A stretch of 64,000 nt of DNA from positions 310,001 to 374,000 of the forward strand of contig NZ_NOIN01000006.1 of NCBI RefSeq assembly GCF_014596565.1, given 5' to 3'. The position numbers were made by a program, and so were the translations under genes. The notes below the pieces were generated by a model. The model made no database searches. It was not told the origin of the DNA and was given only the letters and a program-made list of their open reading frames with translations. Source of the DNA: Pseudomonas sp. PSB18 (GTDB lineage: Bacteria > Pseudomonadota > Gammaproteobacteria > Pseudomonadales > Pseudomonadaceae). This document shows, in pieces, positions 17,961 through 29,038 of this stretch; position 1 is the stretch's first letter; every line of letters begins with the position of its first letter.

Positions 17961-17988
17961 AAAAAAAACGGCACCTTTCGGTGCCGTT
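17961..17988 (-). terminator. Rho-independent terminator of the glp-like transporter operon
   Basis: AACGGCAC and GTGCCGTT form an 8-base stem around CTTTCG. On the - strand it is followed by eight T residues. It lies 18 bases beyond the stop of the solute-binding gene. Confidence 0.9.
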
Positions 17989-18005
17989 CATTTATTGCAG
18001 GATGC

Positions 18006-19748
18006 TTACTTGCGGGCTGCTTCCCACGATTTCAGCAGTTCGGCGTAGCTCACGGTTTCGCCTTTAGGCTTCTCGTTTGCCAGTTTCGGCTTCGGTGCGC
18101 CCGGTTGGTCGAACCAGTATTGCGCATCGCGTTCCGGGTTCATCTTCGGCGCGCAGGTGGCCTGGGCCTTGGAGCGTTCCAGACGGGTCATGATCGCGTC
18201 CTGATCCTTCGCCAGGCCGTCGAGCGCCTGTTGCGGAGTCTTCTCGCCGCTGGCCGCTTCGGCGATGTGGCTCCACCACAGCTGCGCCAGACGCGGATAG
18301 TCCGGTACGTTGGTCCCGGTCGGGGTCCATTGCACACGGGCCGGGCTACGATAGAACTCCACCAGGCCACCCAGCTTCGGCGCCAGGTCGGTCATCGCCT
18401 GCGAGTTGATGTCCGACTCGCGAATCGGCGTCAGGCCGACGATGGTTTTCTTCAGCGACACGGTTTTCGACGTCACGAACTGCGCATACAGCCAGGCCGC
18501 GAGTTTCTGCTTCTCAGGCGTGGACTTCATGAAGGTCCAGGAACCCACGTCCTGATACCCCAGCTTCATGCCCTCTTCCCAGTACGGACCGCGCGGCGAC
18601 GGTGCCATGCGCCATTTCGGCGTGCCGTCCGCGTTGACCACGGGCAGGCCCGGTTTGGTCATGTCGGCGGTGAACGCGGTGTACCAGAAAATCTGCTGGG
18701 CGATGTTGCCCTGGGACGGTACCGGGCCGGATTCGGAGAAGGTCATGCCCGCCGCTTCCGGTGGCGCGTACTTCTTCAGCCAATCCACGTATTTGGTGGT
18801 GGCGAACACGGCTGCCGGACCGTTGGTATCGCCGCCACGGGTGACGCTGGAACCGACCGGATGGCAGTCCTCGACGCGGATACCCCACTCGTCCACCGGC
18901 AAACCGTTAGGCAAGCCTTTGTCGCCGCCACCGGCCATGGAGAACCAGGCATCGGTGAAGCGCCAGCCCAGGGACGGGTCTTTCTTGCCATAGTCCATGT
19001 GGCCGTAGACGCGCTTGCCGTCGATCTCCTTGACGTCTTCGGAGAAGAACTTGGCGATGTCTTCATAGGCCGACCAGTTCACCGGTACGCCCAGCTCGTA
19101 GCCGTACTTCTCCTTGAACTTGGCCTTCAGGTCCGGACGTTCGAACCAGTCGGCGCGGAACCAGTAGAGGTTGGCGAATTGCTGGTCGGGCAGTTGATAG
19201 AGCTTGCCGTCCGGCGCGGTGGTGAACGACGTACCGATGAAGTCCTTGATGTCCAGGGTCGGCGAAGTGAAGTTCTTGCCTTCATTGGCCATCAGGTCAG
19301 TGATCGATTCGGTCTTGCCGTAGCGAAAGTGCGTACCGATCAGGTCCGAGTCGTTGACCCAGCCGTCATAGATATTCTTGTCCGACTGCATCACCGTCTG
19401 CATCTTCTCCACCACGTCGCCTTCTTGCAGCAGGTCGTGGGTCAACTGGATCCCGGTGATTTCGGTGAAGGCCTTGGCCAGTACCTTGGACTCGTATTCG
19501 TGGGTGGTGAGGGTTTCCGACACCACGTTGATCTTCATGCCACGAAACGGCTCGGCGGCCTTGATGAACCACTTGAGCTCTTCGAGCTGCTGCTCGGCGG
19601 TCAGGGTTGACGGCTTGAATTCACTGCCGATCCATTTTTTAGCGGCGTCTTCATAGGCGTCAGCCCAGGCCACAGCGCTCAACCCGCTGAGTGCCAGTGC
19701 GGCTGCCAATGAAACGCTATGTCGCAGCTTATTGTTTTTATTGAACAT
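18006..19748 (-). CDS. glpV: GlpV-like periplasmic solute-binding protein of a polyol ABC transporter
   Basis: This 580-residue protein is long for a cluster-B sugar-binding protein but normal for the GlpV type. A signal peptide (residues 1-29, SLAAALALSGLSAVAWA) precedes the mature DAYEDAAKKWIG. The middle has YWFRADWFERPDLKAKFKEKYGYELG, and the later part WTFMKSTPEKQKLAAWLYAQF, typical of ligand-binding lobes. It ends an operon of two ATPases, two permeases and a small DUF2160 membrane protein in the order glpS-T-P-Q-U-V known from Rhizobium glycerol uptake. Glycerol or a related polyol is therefore the best guess; the substrate here is not proven. Confidence 0.88.
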   Translation of the reverse strand: MFNKNNKLRHSVSLAAALALSGLSAVAWADAYEDAAKKWIGSEFKPSTLTAEQQLEELKWFIKAAEPFRGMKINVVSETLTTHEYESKVLAKAFTEITGIQLTHDLLQEGDVVEKMQTVMQSDKNIYDGWVNDSDLIGTHFRYGKTESITDLMANEGKNFTSPTLDIKDFIGTSFTTAPDGKLYQLPDQQFANLYWFRADWFERPDLKAKFKEKYGYELGVPVNWSAYEDIAKFFSEDVKEIDGKRVYGHMDYGKKDPSLGWRFTDAWFSMAGGGDKGLPNGLPVDEWGIRVEDCHPVGSSVTRGGDTNGPAAVFATTKYVDWLKKYAPPEAAGMTFSESGPVPSQGNIAQQIFWYTAFTADMTKPGLPVVNADGTPKWRMAPSPRGPYWEEGMKLGYQDVGSWTFMKSTPEKQKLAAWLYAQFVTSKTVSLKKTIVGLTPIRESDINSQAMTDLAPKLGGLVEFYRSPARVQWTPTGTNVPDYPRLAQLWWSHIAEAASGEKTPQQALDGLAKDQDAIMTRLERSKAQATCAPKMNPERDAQYWFDQPGAPKPKLANEKPKGETVSYAELLKSWEAARK

Positions 19749-19796
19749 AGAGACCTCCTGTTTGGGTTTAAGAGCCTGATCGTCGAATATGCGCGA

Positions 19797-20069
19797 CTAG
19801 CCCCACCGCATCACTGCCAACAGCCACACCCAAGACAACGCGAACGCTATCCAGATGCTCCAGTCGGTGGCGCCGATTACCAGCAGATGCAGGTAGGCGC
19901 TACCGAGAAGACCGATAAACAACCGATCGCCACGGGTCGTGGTAATCGGCAGGAAACCACGCCGAGGGATGCTCGGCGAACGCAACTCCCAAGTGGTCAT
20001 GCCCGCCAGGAACAAGGCGATAACCCCAAAAAATACTGCGGTGGGGGCGGTCCAGTTCATCCATTCCAT
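19797..20069 (-). CDS. glpU: DUF2160 small membrane protein (GlpU-like)
   Basis: This 90-residue protein has three hydrophobic segments (PTAVFFGVIALFLAGMT, LFIGLLGSAYLHLLVIGA, SIWIAFALSWVWLLAVM) with a conserved-looking RRGFLPITTTRGDRL loop. Proteins of this family accompany glycerol-type ABC transporters, and their exact function is not established. A longer frame to 20099 exists, but GAGGAG lies 6 bases upstream of the second of two adjacent ATGs (20069), which is preferred. It lies between the second permease and the binding protein. Confidence 0.8.
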   Translation of the reverse strand: MEWMNWTAPTAVFFGVIALFLAGMTTWELRSPSIPRRGFLPITTTRGDRLFIGLLGSAYLHLLVIGATDWSIWIAFALSWVWLLAVMRWG

Positions 20070-20079
20070 CATCGACTCC

Positions 20080-20880
<801 letters not shown>

Positions 20881-20890
20881 CGTGCAGGCC

Positions 20891-22862
<1,972 letters not shown>

Positions 22863-22863
<1 letters not shown>

Positions 22864-23957
22864 CAGGCAACCCTCGCAATACGCTGGCCCGGGGCCTGAA
22901 CCAACTTGCCCTGGGCGTCGAAGACAAACAGTTTGTGGGTCGGGATGTAGATGCGGATCGGCGCATCCACGTCGTACTCATGCACGCCGGGCAAGTGCAG
23001 CACCAACAGGAAATGCTCGTTGCGCACGTGCAGGAAAGTCTCCGAACCACTGATCTCGGCCACCTCGACGGTCACCGCCAGTTCCAGGTCGTCGTCGTTG
23101 CTCGGCACCAGCGAGATGTGGCTGGGGCGCACACCGAAACGGAATTCGCCCTCGCCCACCGGGCGCAGGTCGACGTTCAGCGGGAAGTGCACGAAATTGG
23201 CGAAGCTCACTTCATTACCGGCAATGCGCCCCGGCATGAGGTTGATGGGCGGTTCGGAAAACAGCTCGGCGGCCAGCACGGTTTGCGGCTGGTGATAAAC
23301 CGAGGCCGCCTTGCCGCTCTGGATTACCCGGCCTTCATGCAGAATCGTGGTGGTGCCGCCCAGGGCCAACGCTTCGTTGGGCTCGGTGGTGGCATAAACG
23401 GCGATGGTGTGGCGGGCCTGGAACAGTTCGCGCATTTCCTGGCGAAGCTCTTCACGCAGCTTGTAGTCCAGGTTCACCAGGGGCTCGTCGAACAGGATCA
23501 GCTCGGCATCCTTGACCAGCGCGCGAGCCATGGCGGTCCGCTGCTGTTGGCCGCCGGACAGTTCCAGTGGATGGCGCTTCAAGAACTTTTCGATCCGCAG
23601 CATCTTCGCGGTTTCCAACACCTTGCTCTGGATCACCTCGTTGGACACACCGGCCTGGCGCAAGGGCGAGGCGATGTTTTCGAAAACGGTCATGGTCGGG
23701 TAATTGATGAATTGCTGATAGACCATCGACACGTTACGCAACCGCACCGGACGATTCGTCACGTCAACGCCGTTCATCAGGATGCGACCGCTGTCAGGCT
23801 TGTCCAGGCCGGCCATCAGGCGCATGAGACTGGTCTTGCCGGACAATGTGCGGCCCAACAGAACGTTGAAGGATCCGGGTTCGAAATTCAGGTTGGCATC
23901 GTCGATCCAGGTCTGGCCTTCGACGGTGCGACAAATGTGCTCAAGCGTTAATGACAT
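22863..23957 (-). CDS. glpS: GlpS-like ABC transporter ATPase lacking the H-loop histidine
   Basis: This 364-residue MalK-type ATPase has Walker A GRTLSGKTS, a Q-loop MVYQQFINYPTMTV, canonical signature LSGGQQQR and Walker B ELILFDEPLVNLD. The H-loop position reads YATTEPNEA, with Thr where His is expected. A C-terminal regulatory domain follows. It is the first gene of the transporter operon. A near-consensus sigma-54 promoter ends about 47 bases upstream and AAGG lies 8 bases before the ATG. It probably forms an asymmetric ATPase pair with the next gene. Confidence 0.9.
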
Positions 23958-24002
23958 GGCTCGGCCTTTTTATTTTTTGGAGTCAAGCGACCGAAGGTTA
24001 AA

Positions 24003-24019
24003 AGCGAAAGCCGTGCCAG
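24003..24019 (-). promoter_or_regulatory. glpSp: Sigma-54 (-24/-12) promoter of the transporter operon
   Basis: The - strand reads CTGGCACGGCTTTCGCT, which matches YTGGCACGRNNNTTGCW with one mismatch (TCGC for TTGC), and has the required GG-N10-GC spacing. Transcription would start near 23992, about 35 bases before glpS. The divergent AcoR-type activator gene makes sigma-54 control very plausible. Confidence 0.85.
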
Positions 24020-24073
24020 AAATTTCATCTAGCTGAATTTATTGGGTTTTACGGATATTTTCAGGAAAAATGC

Positions 24074-24165
24074 GTTCACTGATGAACACAAGTGAACAGA
24101 CATGACTGAACAACTGAACAATTCATCGGTTGACAATGAACAATTCTGAACAACAATGAATGAAC
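24074..24165. promoter_or_regulatory. TGAAC repeat array, putative enhancer for the sigma-54 activator
   Basis: Seven TGAAC motifs start at 24083, 24093, 24107, 24115, 24137, 24147 and 24161. The spacings 10 and 14 occur twice, giving two related 29-base units 54 bases apart. The first motif also pairs with an upstream GTTCA to make a palindrome (GTTCACTGATGAAC, 24074-24087). The array lies about 80-175 bases upstream of the predicted sigma-54 start, the usual distance for enhancer-binding protein sites. Binding by the adjacent AcoR-type regulator is inferred. Confidence 0.65.
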
Positions 24166-24188
24166 GTTTTCTTGAGCTGGACTGTCTT

Positions 24189-24280
24189 CCTGTGGGAGCG
24201 AGCCTGCTCGCGATAGCGTCGGATCAGCCGCACCCATTTTGCCGATAGACCGCTATCGCGAGCAGGCTCGCTCCCACAGG
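24189..24280. repeat. REP doublet (REPIN)
   Basis: Two 30-base arms (24189-24218 and 24251-24280) are perfect inverted complements containing the GAGCCTGCTCGC core, around a 32-base unique spacer. The element sits between the TGAAC array and the activator gene, so it would be in that gene's leader or promoter. Confidence 0.93.
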
Positions 24281-24376
24281 ATTTGCGTTCTACCTGGCAA
24301 TCGGGCTTGCCCCAGCACAAGGAGTCTGTGCGAAACTCACCACAACAATAAAAAACAGCTTCTGCGAGAGTGCACC

Positions 24377-26227
24377 ATGGCCGCACCAGCTCCTGCCTTG
24401 TCCCACGACGCCATCATCCAGGCTTCCTGGTCCCGCTGCCGTGCCTTCGGCCTGAATCACCAGAGCGCACCGACCTTCGACCCGTTGCCCGCCGAAGGCA
24501 TTGCCCAATTACTGGAAAGCCAGCATTCACTGGTGCAGACCACCCACCAGGAAGTCCTGCCGTACTACGAGAACATCCTCAGCAATTCCAATTGCCTGAT
24601 CATGCTGGCCGACAACCAGGGGCAGGTGCTGACCTCCTGGGGCACCCAGCGTTTCATCGAGCCGAAACTGGCCCACGGCTTCAGCGCCGGGGCGAGCTGG
24701 ATGGAGCGCTGCACCGGCACCAACGCCATCGGCACCGCACTGGCCTGCGAGCAGGCGGTGCACATTGAACACGATGAACACTTCCTCAAGGCCAACCGCT
24801 TCATGACCGGTTCCGCCGCGCCGATCTTCGATGCCGAGCGCAAGGTCATCGCCGTGCTGGACGTGTCCAGCGACAGCTACCTGCCGCCCTCCCATACCCT
24901 GGGCATGGTCAAGATGATGAGTCAGACCGTGGAGAACCGGCTGATCCTCAACCTGTTCCGCGGTGAACACTTCCAACTGATCTTCAACACCGGATTGAAC
25001 AACCTCGACAGCCAATGGGCCGGGCTGCTGATTTTCGACGAGAGCGGCCAGGTACTCTCCGCCAACCGCCGGGCCGACAACCTGTTGGGCCTGAGCCTGT
25101 CGCGGGTCAGTATCGAAAGCCTGTTCAAGGTCTCGCTGCTGGAACTGCTGAACCAGCCCGACGGCCTGCCGTTCTCCTTGCAAGCAGCCGGGCGCAATCG
25201 TTTCCAGTGCATGCTCAAGCGCCCGAACCAGGTGTCGGTCAAGCCACGCGTCTTCACCGAGCCGGCGCCCTCGCCCGCCCCTGCTCCCGCTTCCCACGTC
25301 ATCAGCCTCAGTACCCTGCACTTTGGCGACAGCCGCGTGGAAAAGGCCGTGCGTCAGGCCGAACGCCTGCTGGAAAAAGACATTCCGTTGTTGATCCACG
25401 GCGAAACCGGCGTCGGCAAGGAAGTGTTCGTCAAGGCTCTGCACCAGGCCAGCTCCCGGTGCAAGCAGCCATTCATTGCGGTCAACTGCGCGGCCATCCC
25501 GGCCGAGCTGGTGGAATCGGAATTGTTCGGTTACGAAAAAGGCGCCTTCACCGGCGCCAACCAGAAGGGCAGCATCGGCCTGATCCGCAAGGCCGACCGC
25601 GGTACGCTGTTCCTCGACGAGATCGGTGACATGCCCCTGCCAACCCAGGCCCGCTTGCTGCGGGTACTGCAGGAGCGTTGCGTGCAACCGGTGGGCAGCG
25701 CCGAGCTGTTCCCGGTGGACATCCGCATCATCTCCGCCACCAACCGCTCGCTGCGCGAACAAGTGCAACTGGGCCGTTTCCGCGAAGACCTGTACTACCG
25801 CATCGGCGGCCTGACCCTGGAACTGCCACCCCTGCGCGAACGCAGCGACAAACAGGCGCTGTTCAAACGTCTCTGGGAACATCATCGCGAACCGACCCAA
25901 TGGGCCGGCCTGAGCCGCGAGGTGCTGGAACTGTTCGAGCGTCATCCGTGGCCGGGCAACCTGCGACAAGTCAGCAGCGTGCTGCAAGTGGCCTTGGCGA
26001 TGGCCGAGGAACAACCGATCCGCCCGGAACACCTGCCGGATGATTTCTTCGTGGACCTGGAGATGGACCCGGTGGACTCACCGGAGCCGCTGTCGGTGGA
26101 CTTGAACGATGCCGAAGACCTGAACCGCCAATTGCAGGCGGTCGGCGGAAACATCTCGCACCTGGCCCGTCGGCTCGGGGTCAGCCGCAATACCTTGTAC
26201 AAACGTCTGCGACAGCTGGAAAACTGA
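24377..26227 (+). CDS. AcoR-type sigma-54-dependent transcriptional activator
   Basis: This 616-residue protein has an N-terminal GAF-type sensor region (residues about 60-210, including MERCTGTNAIGTAL and FMTGSAAPIFD), a PAS-like segment (residues about 215-280, WAGLLIFDESGQVLSANRRAD), a Pro/Ala linker, and a AAA+ domain with Walker A GETGVGKE (about residue 341), GAFTGA (about 389) for sigma-54 contact and Walker B GTLFLDEIGD. The C-terminal Fis helix-turn-helix is ISHLARRLGVSRNTLYKRLRQL. This is the AcoR family arrangement. The frame opens at 24239 inside the REP element, but ATG 24377 gives the normal N-terminus. It is divergent from the polyol transporter and most likely activates it. 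Confidence 0.93.
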   Translation: MAAPAPALSHDAIIQASWSRCRAFGLNHQSAPTFDPLPAEGIAQLLESQHSLVQTTHQEVLPYYENILSNSNCLIMLADNQGQVLTSWGTQRFIEPKLAHGFSAGASWMERCTGTNAIGTALACEQAVHIEHDEHFLKANRFMTGSAAPIFDAERKVIAVLDVSSDSYLPPSHTLGMVKMMSQTVENRLILNLFRGEHFQLIFNTGLNNLDSQWAGLLIFDESGQVLSANRRADNLLGLSLSRVSIESLFKVSLLELLNQPDGLPFSLQAAGRNRFQCMLKRPNQVSVKPRVFTEPAPSPAPAPASHVISLSTLHFGDSRVEKAVRQAERLLEKDIPLLIHGETGVGKEVFVKALHQASSRCKQPFIAVNCAAIPAELVESELFGYEKGAFTGANQKGSIGLIRKADRGTLFLDEIGDMPLPTQARLLRVLQERCVQPVGSAELFPVDIRIISATNRSLREQVQLGRFREDLYYRIGGLTLELPPLRERSDKQALFKRLWEHHREPTQWAGLSREVLELFERHPWPGNLRQVSSVLQVALAMAEEQPIRPEHLPDDFFVDLEMDPVDSPEPLSVDLNDAEDLNRQLQAVGGNISHLARRLGVSRNTLYKRLRQLEN

Positions 26228-26259
26228 GGTGTAGCAGCCTGCGAACAGGCTGCTACACC
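26228..26259. terminator. Perfect hairpin between convergent genes
   Basis: GGTGTAGCAGCCTG, a CGAA loop and CAGGCTGCTACACC form a perfect 14-base stem one base after the activator stop. It is not followed by a long T run on either strand, so it may be a terminator, an mRNA stabiliser or another Pseudomonas palindrome class. Confidence 0.6.
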
Positions 26260-26274
26260 GGATTCAACCAAGCC

Positions 26275-26775
26275 TCAATCGAACGCACCGTTCAGCACTT
26301 CGTAAATGATGCCACTGGCAATCGCCACCAGAATCAGGTCAGTGCCCACCTGCCGCCACTCGTAACCATCGTAGTGCGGCAACCGCCCCAACAGGCGCCC
26401 GTCCAGCTTCTTGGCGATACCCGGCGGCATCGGCTTGCCCCGAGCAAGGTTTTTCTGGATGCCCGGCGGCAGTGCCGGGCCGGGGCTCCAATAGTCGCGA
26501 TAACCGCCGATCACACCAATGACACCGCCCCGGTCGATACTCGGGCCGTTGTGCCAGTCACCGCCACCGCCGTGAGCATTGCCCTTGCCACCCTGGTTAC
26601 CATAGTTGCCTTGACCGCCCTTGTTGCCTTGTCCTCCTTTACCTTGCCCGTGACCCGGCCCCTGGTCGAACTGAGCGTTTCCCTTGCCGTTCCCCGGATC
26701 CGCGACGACGATTTCAGGCCCCGCCACCAAGGCGAAGCATGTAACCACTGCTATCAACGAGCGAGACTTGAGCAT
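26275..26775 (-). CDS. CigR/RcnB-like family envelope protein
   Basis: This 166-residue protein has a signal peptide (SLIAVVTCFALVAGPEIVVA), then a Gly/Asn/Gln-rich low-complexity stretch (residues about 27-70), then a conserved block with LPPGIQKNLARGKPMPPGIAKKL, LPHYDGYEWRQVGTDLILVAI and a final hydrophobic segment. The doubled PPGI-K-L motif and the Y-W-G-D-L-I ending are those of the CigR (anti-virulence) and RcnB-like families. Its role in this organism is not known. The start at 26775 is preferred over the longer frame because it gives the signal peptide. Confidence 0.8.
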   Translation of the reverse strand: MLKSRSLIAVVTCFALVAGPEIVVADPGNGKGNAQFDQGPGHGQGKGGQGNKGGQGNYGNQGGKGNAHGGGGDWHNGPSIDRGGVIGVIGGYRDYWSPGPALPPGIQKNLARGKPMPPGIAKKLDGRLLGRLPHYDGYEWRQVGTDLILVAIASGIIYEVLNGAFD

Positions 26776-26811
26776 GATGGTTCTCACTAAAAAGGGAATG
26801 TCCCTGCACAT

Positions 26812-27056
26812 ATGGACGCCTAGGGTGATATTAGTTCCACATCACGTACCTCGCTGCTGAGGCTGATAACCGTCAGTTGAAACACGGTTGAACCATCACT
26901 GGCGTGCGAACCTCCATTCGTCGCCTGCAGGACGCGGCCGATCTTGCCCGGCCACGTCTGGCTTGGGGTTTGCAGCAAACGCCGTAGCAGCCAGGACGAC
27001 GACATTCTGACGCTGCGGCAACTCAATCACGCTTGGTCAGCCACCGGAGATGTACC
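26812..27056. other. Intergenic stretch with no convincing gene
   Basis: Short open frames exist on both strands (for example 26820-27026 on the - strand), but none has a good start and ribosome site together or a recognisable product. A decayed gene is possible. Confidence 0.5.
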
Positions 27057-27263
27057 GTGTCAACTCTCAATGAAATCGCAGCGAACCACGCGAGAATGGC
27101 AAAGGCAAAGGAAGAAGAATCGATACGGCTGAGTGAGTTTCACGTTCAGGTAGTCGGCAGTCTTGAAATGACGCCGATTGAGGCAAAACCACAGATGCCG
27201 CTGCACTTCATGGCTGGCGTACCGGAACACTCATTCGGTGAGGTCGCAGCCCTGGGCTTCTGA
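27057..27263 (+). CDS. Small hypothetical protein
   Basis: This 68-residue protein of unknown function probably starts at a GTG at 27057, seven bases after GGAGA. The N-terminal third is helical and charged (NEIAANHARMAKAKEEES), followed by FHVQVVGSLEMTPIEAKPQ and a Pro/Gly-containing end. There is no signal peptide or membrane segment. It stands alone, convergent with the AzlCD genes and separated from them by a hairpin. Confidence 0.55.
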   Translation: MSTLNEIAANHARMAKAKEEESIRLSEFHVQVVGSLEMTPIEAKPQMPLHFMAGVPEHSFGEVAALGF

Positions 27264-27281
27264 CCTGAATGACATTGATTT

Positions 27282-27305
27282 ATCGCCCGCCCGCAAGCGG
27301 GCGAT
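27282..27305. terminator. Hairpin between convergent genes
   Basis: ATCGCCCGC and GCGGGCGAT form a 9-base stem with a 6-base loop, lying 8 bases past the azlD stop on the - strand and 18 bases past the small + strand gene. It probably serves as a bidirectional terminator. The T tracts are short. Confidence 0.65.
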
Positions 27306-27312
27306 TTGCATA

Positions 27313-27621
27313 TCAGAACTGCCTCATCAACGCCGCTGCCAGTATGCCCGCCGCAATCGCCGGCAACGGTTTCTTCAGGACCAGCATGACAACTGCCGTG
27401 GTGAGCAACGCCAGGCGTGCGCCGTCATCACCCTTGACCGCCATCGGTGCTAGCACCGCCACCAATACCGAGCCCGACATGGCGGTGATGAACTGCTGCA
27501 CCCGATAGTTGATCGGTACGAACGACATCACGAAAACCCCGCCCCAGCGAGTCACCAATGTCACGAGCGCCATGAGCAGAATGATGACCAGCGTGCCATG
27601 CCCCACCGTTGCGATATTCAT
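27313..27621 (-). CDS. azlD: AzlD-type branched-chain amino acid exporter subunit
   Basis: This 102-residue protein has four hydrophobic segments (VIILLMALVTLVTRW, FITAMSGSVLVAVLAPMAV, LALLTTAVVMLVLKK, LPAIAAGILAAALM), with the early TRWGG motif common in AzlD. It works with AzlC as a small exporter complex for branched-chain amino acids or analogues. The ATG overlaps the azlC stop (ATGA). A longer frame in the same phase is a shadow of azlC. Confidence 0.85.
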   Translation of the reverse strand: MNIATVGHGTLVIILLMALVTLVTRWGGVFVMSFVPINYRVQQFITAMSGSVLVAVLAPMAVKGDDGARLALLTTAVVMLVLKKPLPAIAAGILAAALMRQF

Positions 27622-28328
27622 TGTTTTTCCTCCATCCACAACGCGCCCAACAGCCCTCCCGCCAAAGCCCCCACGACGACATGACTGTTGGCCGGTAAGT
27701 ACCAGTAAGCCATCAACGAAGAGCAGGCCGCGACGGTCCAGATGATGAACATGCGCGGGTTCTTCTTGCCGCCGACCACCATCGCCAACAGGAAACACCC
27801 CATCACCATGTCGAGCCCGAAACTGACGGGATTCTGGATGGCGCTGCCAAAATGCAGGCCCAGCCAACTGCCCAGGATCCAGGCGGCCCATAGCGCAATA
27901 CCGCCCCCGAACAACAACCCGAACCCCGGCTTGCCAGCGTTGAACGCTTGCATCGCCATGGCCCAGTTGGCATCCGAGACCACCAGCATCACGCCGTAGC
28001 GCTTGGCCACGGGCAACTCCCGCAGCCACGGGTAGAGCGTCGCGCCCATCAACAGATGGCGGGCGTTGATGGCGAACACGGTAATGATCAGTGGCACCAC
28101 GGGCACCTGTTCGCCCCACAGATCCAACGCGGCAAATTGTGAAGCGCCGGCAAAAACCAGCGTGCTCATGAGCACGGCCGACGTATCACTCAAGCCCGTT
28201 TGCGCAGCCGCCAGGCCGAAAGCGACCCCGAATACGACGACGAACAGAGAGATCGGCATCAACCGCCTGAAGCCGTCGTAGATGTACTCGCGCTTCAACT
28301 CATGCAGAGGGGGTTCAACGTTTGACAA
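27618..28328 (-). CDS. azlC: AzlC-type branched-chain amino acid exporter subunit
   Basis: This 236-residue polytopic protein has the AzlC hallmark VFAGASQFAALDLW near residue 50 and FAINARHLLMGATLYPWL, with about seven membrane segments. It forms the large subunit of the AzlCD exporter. The start is judged to be TTG 28328 (LSNVEPPLHELKREY), which has GAGG about eight bases upstream; a further TTG at 28385 is less likely. The family usually begins about 20 residues before the first membrane segment, which fits. Confidence 0.86.
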   Translation of the reverse strand: MSNVEPPLHELKREYIYDGFRRLMPISLFVVVFGVAFGLAAAQTGLSDTSAVLMSTLVFAGASQFAALDLWGEQVPVVPLIITVFAINARHLLMGATLYPWLRELPVAKRYGVMLVVSDANWAMAMQAFNAGKPGFGLLFGGGIALWAAWILGSWLGLHFGSAIQNPVSFGLDMVMGCFLLAMVVGGKKNPRMFIIWTVAACSSLMAYWYLPANSHVVVGALAGGLLGALWMEEKQ

Positions 28329-28537
28329 GACAGCGCCTCGTTCAAGGGTGGGCTTAAAAGAAACCAGTATGCGAGCCGAAGACAACTTCCGAAAAGCACA
28401 TAATTCGAAGAGGCCCTATTCGATAGCCTCATACCTCAGTGAACGCGTTCATATCGAAGACGCTTATCTGACGCTAAGATTGCCGCGCGGTCGATCAGTC
28501 CCCGCGTCGAGCATCCCTGGAGAACGAGTGAGGTGGC

Positions 28538-28978
28538 ATGAGTACGCTTGAGAAAGCCATAGTGATTTCCGCGCGGGCCCATGAAGGGCAAACCGATAAG
28601 GGTGGCTCGCCTTACATCCTGCACCCGCTGAAAGTCATGTTGCGCCTGTCGCATCACGACGAACGTATTGTGGCGGTGCTGCATGACGTGGTCGAAGACA
28701 CCCACGTGACGCTCGCAGACCTGCGCAATGAGGGTTTCAGCGAGGCGATTCTGGCCGCCATCGATTCCCTTACCAAGCGCGAAGGCGAGACCTATCAGGC
28801 CTTCATCGAACGGGCTGCCCGGGATCCACTGGCGCGTCGGGTGAAGCTGGCGGACCTTGCGGAAAACAGTGATTTGTCACGGCTAGACAGCCCGAGCCAG
28901 AACGATCTGGAGCGGGTTGAAAAATATCGGAAGGCCGCTGAGTACCTGACCGCTTTTGCCGGAGATGCGAAGGGATAG
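28538..28978 (+). CDS. Stand-alone HD-domain alarmone (ppGpp) hydrolase-like protein
   Basis: This 146-residue protein is a single HD domain of the RelA/SpoT hydrolase kind. ARAHEGQTDKGGSPYILHPLKVM carries the first His and the H-P motif, VAVLHDVVEDTHVT the HD pair and ED, and RVKLADLAENSDLSRL the final Asp-containing segment. There is no synthetase, TGS or ACT domain, so this is a small alarmone hydrolase (MESH1/SAH-like). It should cleave (p)ppGpp or related nucleotides in the cytoplasm. The start is ATG 28538 after GAGGTG. No partner synthetase is adjacent. Confidence 0.83.
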   Translation: MSTLEKAIVISARAHEGQTDKGGSPYILHPLKVMLRLSHHDERIVAVLHDVVEDTHVTLADLRNEGFSEAILAAIDSLTKREGETYQAFIERAARDPLARRVKLADLAENSDLSRLDSPSQNDLERVEKYRKAAEYLTAFAGDAKG

Positions 28979-28999
28979 CGAGGAACAGCTGCCAAGAAA

Positions 29000-29021
29000 G
29001 CCCTGGTTTATGCGCCAGGGC
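29000..29021 (+). terminator. Hairpin downstream of the HD-domain gene
   Basis: GCCCTGG and CCAGGGC form a 7-base stem with an 8-base loop 22 bases after the stop, followed by a short CTTGT tract. It is a possible weak terminator. Confidence 0.5.
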
Positions 29022-29038
29022 CTTGTGCCCGAACTACA

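Noticed and set aside
17871..19610. Long + strand open frame opposite the glpV-like gene
   Set aside because: It is the antisense shadow of a well-supported binding-protein gene, with no recognisable domain and no ribosome site.
24074..24165. TGAAC array as a CRISPR or phage iteron
   Set aside because: The motifs are 5-7 bases with irregular spacing and no unique spacers, and a sigma-54 enhancer explains the position better.
24527..26032. 501-codon - strand frame opposite the activator
   Set aside because: The + strand encodes intact GAF, AAA+ and Fis domains; the antisense frame is a high-GC codon-bias artefact.
26820..27026. 68-codon - strand frame as a gene
   Set aside because: It lacks a good ribosome site, domain or homology cue, so it is left as an unexplained intergenic stretch.
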